From: Collinsella sp.
Lineage (GTDB): Bacteria > Actinomycetota > Coriobacteriia > Coriobacteriales > Coriobacteriaceae
Direction of reading: 5' to 3'
Length of the DNA stretch: 64,000 bases
NCBI GenBank assembly: GCA_019419545.1
Contig: DXZT01000058.1
Coordinates: forward strand, 1 to 64,000
Below, one piece after another: positions 58,886 to 64,000 of the stretch (position 1 is its first letter; each line of letters starts with the position of its first letter). The notes under the pieces were generated by a model. That model was not told where the DNA came from and searched no databases. It saw nothing but the letters and a program-made list of their open reading frames with translations. The translations under genes were made by a program, and so were the position numbers.

Positions 58886-59569
58886 TTACTCGGCCTCCTG
58901 GGCAAGCGCGGCGGTGACGGCGTCCTGGGAAATATCGAGGCCGTAGGCGCGAACCTGCTCGACCGTCTTCTCGAAGACTTCCTCGATGGTCGCGGTGGCG
59001 TCGATGAGCTTTACGCGGTTTGGCTCCTCGGCGGCAATTGCGCAAAAGCCCTGGTAGACACGCTCTTGGAATGCCATGCCCTTTGCCTCCATGCGATCTG
59101 CCGCACCACGGGCTGCCATGCGCAGCGCCGCCTGCTCGGGCGTGATGTGATAGACGAGCGTGAGCGCCGGATGCGTCCCCGCAACGGCCAGGTTGTTGGC
59201 ATCGCGCACTATCTGGCGGTCAAGGCCATCGGCAAATGCCTGATAGCAGGTCGTGGAATCGTAGAAGCGATCGCACAGAACCACCTTGCCGGCTGCGAGC
59301 GCGGGAGCGATGACCTCGTGCACCAGCTGGGCACGCGCAGCCTCGTAGAGCAGCAGCTCGCAGGTATCGCCCATTGCCGTGTTGGCGGGGTCGAGCAGCA
59401 GGGCGCGAATCTTTTCGCTGATGGCGGTGCCGCCCGGCTCGCGCAGAGTTACGACCTGATAGCCAGCGAGGTCGAGCGCGCGGGCCAGCAGGCGCGCCTG
59501 CGTGGACTTGCCGGCGCCGTCGACGCCCTCGAGCGTAATGAAGCTATGTTGAGCGGGCTCAAAAGCCAT
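58886..59569 (-). CDS. tmk: Thymidylate kinase
   Basis: The 227-residue enzyme phosphorylates dTMP. It has the P-loop EGVDGAGKSTQARLL, the LREPGGTAISEKIR motif, the dTMP-binding DRFYDSTTCYQA and LTLVYHITPEQA regions. ATG 59569 follows GGGG. It is first in the tmk-holB-ricT operon. Confidence 0.95.
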   Translation of the reverse strand: MAFEPAQHSFITLEGVDGAGKSTQARLLARALDLAGYQVVTLREPGGTAISEKIRALLLDPANTAMGDTCELLLYEAARAQLVHEVIAPALAAGKVVLCDRFYDSTTCYQAFADGLDRQIVRDANNLAVAGTHPALTLVYHITPEQAALRMAARGAADRMEAKGMAFQERVYQGFCAIAAEEPNRVKLIDATATIEEVFEKTVEQVRAYGLDISQDAVTAALAQEAE

Positions 59570-59674
59570 GGGCGCAGCCCCTTCCTACAAGGCGCGAAAA
59601 TGCAAGTTATAGCAACCAAGCCATGATACCCCAGTGCTCGGCGCGTCCCCAATGGCTAAAGGCGCCTTTCCAAA

Positions 59675-59739
59675 GTTGCGGTGAAATAGGGACTGATTGA
59701 AGCTCTGAGACCGCCAAACAGTCCCTATTTCACCGCAAC
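59675..59739. repeat. Inverted repeat, 21-bp perfect arms (GTTGCGGTGAAATAGGGACTG family)
   Basis: GTTGCGGTGAAATAGGGACTG (59675-59695) pairs exactly with 59719-59739. A diverged copy lies at 13614-13680. GTCCCCAATGG at 59645 precedes it. Confidence 0.9.
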
Positions 59740-59766
59740 GTATGATGGGGAATTTTGGATGCTGGG

Positions 59767-59772
59767 TATAAT
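59767..59772 (+). promoter_or_regulatory. Likely -10 box of the zinc-ribbon protein gene
   Basis: TATAAT with GGG just upstream lies 38 bp before the ATG; the matching -35 is weak. Confidence 0.5.
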
Positions 59773-59809
59773 CGTCGTATTGCATTGAAATGTGGCGAAA
59801 GGAGTGGCA

Positions 59810-60793
59810 ATGTCTCGGTATTGCGCCTCGTGCGGCAAGCTTCTTGCAGATGATGCCAAGTTCTGCACCTCGTGCGGTGCACCCGTTGAGCAAACAGCCG
59901 CGAGCGATAGCCAGCCCGCTTTTGAGCAGACCGGCTCCCTTGATACGCCGCAAGCCAAGGCGGACGACCCCCTCGCCTATAGCCCCGACCCCGCCGCAAG
60001 GACCGAGGCCGTCGAGACCACGCAGCGCATACCCGTCGCGAGCGGCTCGCCCCAACAGCAGCCGGCTCCCGCATACGCTCCCGCTTCGCCACAGACCCCC
60101 GCTCCCAAAAAGAGCGGCACCGGGCCGCTTATCGCCGTTATCGTTGTACTGGTGGCGATCATCATCGCCCTGGTCATCTTCTTTGCAATCAGACCGTTCG
60201 ACAACGCCGCCACGCAGACGCCTGCCGAGGTAGCTAAGCTGCACCATGACGTCGACGACGATGACCTAAAGCCTCTCGGCGATCCCAACAGCCTGTACGA
60301 CGATGATGACGATGACGACGAGGATGGCGGCGAAGTAACGCTCTCCGAGCAGAACCTCTACCGTCGCCTGAGCGAATACTACGACCTGCTCGAAGACCTC
60401 GACAGCCAGGTCCGTGGCTGCGCACAGAACTTCAACGGCAGCTATCTGGAAGAGGATCGAACCACCCGTCAAAATCTCGCCGACGTCGCCGAGCGCACGG
60501 AGGACACCATCGAGCAGTATTATGACATCGTCGAGGACCTGGACGTCCCGACGAGCTCCAAGAACTACAGCTCCTGGAAGGACATCATCGCCCTGTACGA
60601 CGACCTGGATCACCGCATTGACGCAATCTGTGATGCCTGGGAGATCAGCCTGAAATACGCCAAGCCTGCGGACCACAAGAATGAGATCGTGGCGCCGCTG
60701 TCGCGCGACAACGTGGCGGGCACCAATGACAATAAGTACCGCCTAGACTTTGAGGAGCGCTATCCCGGCGCCAAACCCGTCGAAGTGAACTAG
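59810..60793 (+). CDS. Zinc-ribbon membrane protein with acidic outer domain
   Basis: The 327-residue protein from ATG 59810 (AAAGGAG upstream; 59792 is less supported) opens with a zinc ribbon, YCASCGKLLADDAKFCTSCG. A Pro/Ala/Gln-rich linker leads to one membrane helix (about 105-127). The outer part is rich in Asp (a run of seven) and helical (LYRRLSEYYDLLEDLDSQV). This layout is common in Gram-positive sensory or envelope proteins; its function is not known. It is a single gene. Confidence 0.78.
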   Translation: MSRYCASCGKLLADDAKFCTSCGAPVEQTAASDSQPAFEQTGSLDTPQAKADDPLAYSPDPAARTEAVETTQRIPVASGSPQQQPAPAYAPASPQTPAPKKSGTGPLIAVIVVLVAIIIALVIFFAIRPFDNAATQTPAEVAKLHHDVDDDDLKPLGDPNSLYDDDDDDDEDGGEVTLSEQNLYRRLSEYYDLLEDLDSQVRGCAQNFNGSYLEEDRTTRQNLADVAERTEDTIEQYYDIVEDLDVPTSSKNYSSWKDIIALYDDLDHRIDAICDAWEISLKYAKPADHKNEIVAPLSRDNVAGTNDNKYRLDFEERYPGAKPVEVN

Positions 60794-60811
60794 CGCTTTG
60801 TCGTTCCCGAG

Positions 60812-60869
60812 CCGGCAGTTAGGGACGCTCCTAAACTGCCGGCAGAAAAGGAACGTCCCTAACTGCCGG
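60812..60869. repeat. Inverted repeat, 16-bp arms (CCGGCAGTTAGGGACG)
   Basis: 60812-60827 pairs exactly with 60854-60869; the loop contains a diverged third copy of the arm (CTCCTAAACTGCCGG). Confidence 0.85.
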
Positions 60870-60871
60870 TC

Positions 60872-60912
60872 AAAAAAACGAGCGAGGATCATGGGACCCT
60901 CGCTCGTTTTTT
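60872..60912. terminator. Bidirectional terminator
   Basis: AAAAAAACGAGCGAGG pairs with CCTCGCTCGTTTTTT. It separates the convergent zinc-ribbon and topoisomerase genes. Confidence 0.92.
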
Positions 60913-60934
60913 GGGCACTGTTTCGACTGCGCCG

Positions 60935-63529
60935 TTACTTGTCGGCGGCTGCTTTCTTGGCAGTCGACTTCTTCGCGGTCGTCTTCTTGGCGGCAGTGGC
61001 TTTCTTAGCCGTCGTCTTCTTGGCCGCCGTCGTCTTCTTTGCCGTGCTCGCCTTAGTCGCGGTCTTGCGGCCGCGGGCGGGCTTCTTCTCCTTGGTCGGG
61101 CAGTCCATGTTGACGCAGATACGCCACAGACCGCGCGCCGTGTTGACCACCACGATGGGGGCGCCGCACTCGGGACAGGTCTCGCCCGTCGCCTCGAGCT
61201 TGCCACGCGCCGGCAGCGGATAGCTCACGCCGCAGTCATCGTAGTTGGTGCAGCGGATAAAGCGCTTGCCGCTCTTCTCGCTCTTGTGCGCGATCAGGTC
61301 GCCATGGCGTCCGGCCTCGGCACACACCTTGCACTCGCCCACTTTAAGGTCGGGCTCGTAGTTGGTGGGGCACGTCGGGTTCACGCAGATCTCGAAAGCC
61401 TTCTGGCGGAACGGCTGACACTTAATGCGCGGCGCACCGCATTCGGGGCACACGGCGGCCTCGCCCTCGAGCGGGCTCACCTTGACGCCGCTCGGCACCG
61501 GATAGGTCACGTCGCAGTCGGGCCAGCCCATGCAGCCAATGAAGCTGCCGCGGGTCTTGGCGCTCGTCTTCATAACCAGGTCCTTGCCGCACTTGGGGCA
61601 AGCGCCCACGCGCGCATCGGCCGTGACGGCGTCGCTGATGGCGTCGCCGAGCTCCTGCGTATGCTTGAGCAGCTCGTCGAGCACGCCGGCCAGCAGCGCA
61701 CGCGAGTGCGTCACGACATGCTCTTCGGTGTCCTCACCGCGCTCGACGCGAGTCATGTCGCCGTCGAGCTCGCTGGTCATATCGGGGCTCGTGATGCGCG
61801 GGGCAAACTGCGTCAGCGCGTCGATGATGGCGATGCCCAGCTGGCTCGGCTCAACGGGATCGTTTTTGAGGTAGCGCACGGCGTACAGGCGCTCGATGAT
61901 GCTCGCACGCGTGGACTTGGTGCCCAGACCGCGCTTTTCCATCTCCTGCACGAGCTTGCCCTGGCTGTAGCGCGCGGGCGGCTCGGTCTGCTTGGCCTCA
62001 AGCTTAATATCGAACACGTCGACCGTGTCGCCCTGCTCCAGCGGCGGCATCTGCTCGTCGCGCTTGAGTCCGTACGGGTACGCCTCGCGGAAACCCGGGG
62101 TCACGAGCACATCGCCCGAAGCCACGAACGGTTCGCCGTTGACGTCGAGCTCGAGCTTGGTATTCTCGATGGTCGCGGGACCCATAAGCGTCGCCAGGAA
62201 GCGGCGGGCGATGAGGTCGTAGAGCTTGCGCTGGCCGCCATCGAGCGTGGACGGATCGCCTTCGCCCGTGGGGTAGATGGGCGGGTGGTCGGTGGTCTCG
62301 ACTTTGCCGCGCGTGGGCTTCATGGGGCCGGCGAGTACCTTTTTGCACACGGGCGCCAGCGCCGGGTTGATCTTTGCCAGGTCGCTCACCACGGCGCCCA
62401 GATCGAGCGTCGCAGGGTACACGGTGTTGTCGACACGCGGATAGCTGATGAGGCCCGCCATGTAGAGGGACTCGGCGATGCGCATGGTACGTGCAGGTGA
62501 GATGCCCTCGGCCGCGGCGGCAGCCTGCAGCGAGGTCGTCGCAAACGGCGTGGGCGGCTGCTGCTTGCGGGAGCGCTTGGTCACCGCGGCGACGGTTGCC
62601 GTCGTAGCGCCGTCGATGTGGCCGTACGCCGTCTCGGCAGCATCTTTATCGGTAAAACGCGCCGTCTTGTGCGCAATTTTAAAGCGGTCGTCCTCGGCAG
62701 CACCCTGCGCGGCACCCATGCCGCGAATCTGCCAATAGTCCTCGGGCACAAACGCCATGCGCTCGCGTTCGCGCTCGACCACCAGGGCGAGCGTCGGCGT
62801 CTGCACGCGGCCGGCGGAGCGCACGTTGCCAAAGCCGCCGAACTTGGCGAGCGTCAGGTAACGCGTGAGCACCGCGCCCCAAATGAGGTCGATGTGCTGG
62901 CGGCTCTCGCCGGCGTCGGCCAGATTCTGGTCGAGCGAGACAAGATTATCGAAGGCCTGCGTGATCTCGGCCTTGGTAAACGAAGAATACTGGGCGCGGG
63001 CGACCGGCAAGTCGGGCGCAACCTCGCGCACCTTGTTGAGGGCGTCCGAACCGATCAGTTCGCCCTCGCGATCGAAGTCCGTGGCGATGATGACGCTGTC
63101 GGACTTCTTGGCAAGGTTCTTGAGCGAACGAATGAGCTCCTTCTCGGCCGGCAGCTTAATGACGGGCGCCCAGGTAAGGTAAGGCAGGCTCTCAAGCTTC
63201 CAGCCCTTGATGGAGATACCATCGGCAAGGAACGGCTTGCGCTTGGTGTCGTAGGGCGGACGAGCCAGACCATCGGGCATATCGGCCGGCAGCATCTCGC
63301 CGTCCTCGGTGACCGAATACCAGCCCAGCTTTTTATCGAACAGCACGCTGTCGCAAAAATCGGGTGCAAGGATGTGACCGGCAAGACCGATCGTCACGCA
63401 CTCCTCGCCCTTCCACTCAAAACGGTAGATGGCGGTGTTGTACACCTTGTCCTTTTTGGGTTTGCCCGTGGACAGACGCTCGGCGATCTGACGCGCGGCG
63501 TCGTTTTTCTCGGCGATGATGAGCTTCAA
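60935..63529 (-). CDS. Type IA DNA topoisomerase with zinc ribbons and Lys-rich tail
   Basis: The 864-residue enzyme relaxes negative supercoils. It has a Toprim domain (MKLIIAEKNDAARQIAERL; DFDREGE at 151-157), the active Tyr363 in GLISYPRVDNTVYP, and several Cys4 zinc ribbons (CPKCGKDL, CPECGAPRIKC, CPECGAPIVVV and others) after about residue 645. The last 45 residues are AKKTTAKK-type repeats like histone H1 tails. The N-terminus looks closer to archaeal-type topoisomerase I than to E. coli TopA, judged by eye. The start is TTG 63529 after TAGGAG. Confidence 0.9.
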   Translation of the reverse strand: MKLIIAEKNDAARQIAERLSTGKPKKDKVYNTAIYRFEWKGEECVTIGLAGHILAPDFCDSVLFDKKLGWYSVTEDGEMLPADMPDGLARPPYDTKRKPFLADGISIKGWKLESLPYLTWAPVIKLPAEKELIRSLKNLAKKSDSVIIATDFDREGELIGSDALNKVREVAPDLPVARAQYSSFTKAEITQAFDNLVSLDQNLADAGESRQHIDLIWGAVLTRYLTLAKFGGFGNVRSAGRVQTPTLALVVERERERMAFVPEDYWQIRGMGAAQGAAEDDRFKIAHKTARFTDKDAAETAYGHIDGATTATVAAVTKRSRKQQPPTPFATTSLQAAAAAEGISPARTMRIAESLYMAGLISYPRVDNTVYPATLDLGAVVSDLAKINPALAPVCKKVLAGPMKPTRGKVETTDHPPIYPTGEGDPSTLDGGQRKLYDLIARRFLATLMGPATIENTKLELDVNGEPFVASGDVLVTPGFREAYPYGLKRDEQMPPLEQGDTVDVFDIKLEAKQTEPPARYSQGKLVQEMEKRGLGTKSTRASIIERLYAVRYLKNDPVEPSQLGIAIIDALTQFAPRITSPDMTSELDGDMTRVERGEDTEEHVVTHSRALLAGVLDELLKHTQELGDAISDAVTADARVGACPKCGKDLVMKTSAKTRGSFIGCMGWPDCDVTYPVPSGVKVSPLEGEAAVCPECGAPRIKCQPFRQKAFEICVNPTCPTNYEPDLKVGECKVCAEAGRHGDLIAHKSEKSGKRFIRCTNYDDCGVSYPLPARGKLEATGETCPECGAPIVVVNTARGLWRICVNMDCPTKEKKPARGRKTATKASTAKKTTAAKKTTAKKATAAKKTTAKKSTAKKAAADK

Positions 63530-63583
63530 AAGAGGCTCCTATCTCATGTCTCTGCGGCTGCGCCCGCGCTTATGGCGGCCGAC

Positions 63584-64000
63584 TTACGCCCTTGCTTGCT
63601 CAATCTGCCCGATGAGCCAATCGCACCAGGCATCCATGCCCTCGCCCCTGCGCGCGCTCACGGCAAACCGCGGCGCCTGCGGATTGAGGTCATCGAGGGT
63701 CTTAGTATACCTATCCGTGTCAAAATCGAAAGCCGGGGCCACGTCGACCTTATTGAGCAGCTGCGCGCCGGCGTGCTGGAAGATGCCCGGGTACTTGATG
63801 GGCTTGTCGTCACCCTCGGGCACCGAGAGAATCATGATGGACAGGTTCTCGCCCAGGTCAAAGTCGACCGGGCAGACCAGGTTGCCCACGTTTTCGATGA
63901 AGATGACGTCGATGTTTTGAAGGCCCACCGCTTGGTCGAACGCGTCAACGGCCTCCATGATCATGTTGCCCTCGAGGTGGCACAGGCCGCCCGTGTTGAT
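63584..64000 (-). CDS. hypB: Hydrogenase nickel incorporation GTPase HypB, C-terminal part (5' end outside window)
   Basis: The frame is open across base 64000, so the gene starts outside; the ATG at 63964 is internal. The visible 139 residues include INTGGLCHLEGN (nickel/GTPase region), the FIENVGNLVCPVDFD G-motif stretch, a LLNKVD (NKxD) guanine motif and the C-terminal domain. HypB inserts Ni into NiFe hydrogenase with HypA. Identification rests on ENVGNLVCP, typical of HypB. Confidence 0.92.
   Translation of the reverse strand: MNTGGLCHLEGNMIMEAVDAFDQAVGLQNIDVIFIENVGNLVCPVDFDLGENLSIMILSVPEGDDKPIKYPGIFQHAGAQLLNKVDVAPAFDFDTDRYTKTLDDLNPQAPRFAVSARRGEGMDAWCDWLIGQIEQARA

Noticed and set aside
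59585..60247. 220-codon minus-strand frame opposite the zinc-ribbon protein gene
   Set aside because: It runs through a perfect inverted repeat and a promoter, lacks a ribosome site and is antisense to a gene with a clear zinc ribbon.

Overview
The window looks like a chromosomal segment of a Coriobacteriia gut bacterium, most likely Collinsella. This is inferred from high GC with GC-rich third positions, a carbohydrate-PTS-rich gene set and familiar protein sequences; no search was run. About 55 protein genes and one tRNA are supported. Both ends cut genes: a HAD-type phosphatase on the left and hypB on the right.

1-46 kb is a galactoside and amino-sugar utilisation locus. Leloir genes (galK-galT at 5.4-8.2 kb, galM at 31.6 kb) serve free galactose. 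A tagatose-6-phosphate route serves phosphorylated galactosides: lacA-lacB, lacC and lacX at 8.9-12.2 kb, with a class II aldolase at 0.7 kb. Three PTS/6-phospho-glycosidase modules (15.7-28.9 kb) each hold a lactose-type EIICB, a GH1 6-phospho-glycosidase and a LacI regulator, but share one visible EIIA (lacF at 13.8 kb). A second lacC-lacX pair (35.7-37.6 kb) lies beside nagA, agaS, a GntR regulator and a mannose-family PTS (IIA, YajC-like, IIB, IIC, IID). Together these make a plausible GalNAc route that joins the lactose route at tagatose-6-phosphate.

Regulatory sequence is unusually legible. A 16-bp dyad, ATGnnnACGTnnnCAT, occurs at all four promoter regions flanked by LacI genes. A second motif near ACCGTTCACGG recurs across the sugar promoters. 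GntR-type boxes (ACTGGTAGTAACCAG-like) flank agaS and the mannose-family PTS. TGTTC/GAACA palindromes precede lacA.

29-35 kb is an accessory patch: a class II Fic protein with a C-terminal winged helix and a perfect 29-bp-arm palindrome just upstream; a DeoR regulator; a lone PTS IIB-like protein whose phosphorylatable His is Tyr; tRNA-Thr(CGT); and two unrecognised small genes.

45.7-64 kb is mostly housekeeping: a membrane-anchored extracytoplasmic protein, isocitrate dehydrogenase, HEAT protein, a hydroxyacid dehydrogenase with a Cys/His-rich tail, DegV, HPF, a solute-binding lipoprotein, ComF, RicT, HolB, Tmk, a type IA topoisomerase and HypB.

Intergenic DNA carries several structured repeat classes. 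The most striking is three tandem arrays (2, 4 and 2 copies) of a roughly 80-bp monomer containing a hairpin whose stem shows compensatory changes. Others are long inverted repeats with 18-36-bp arms and smaller GTCCCC-bearing hairpins.
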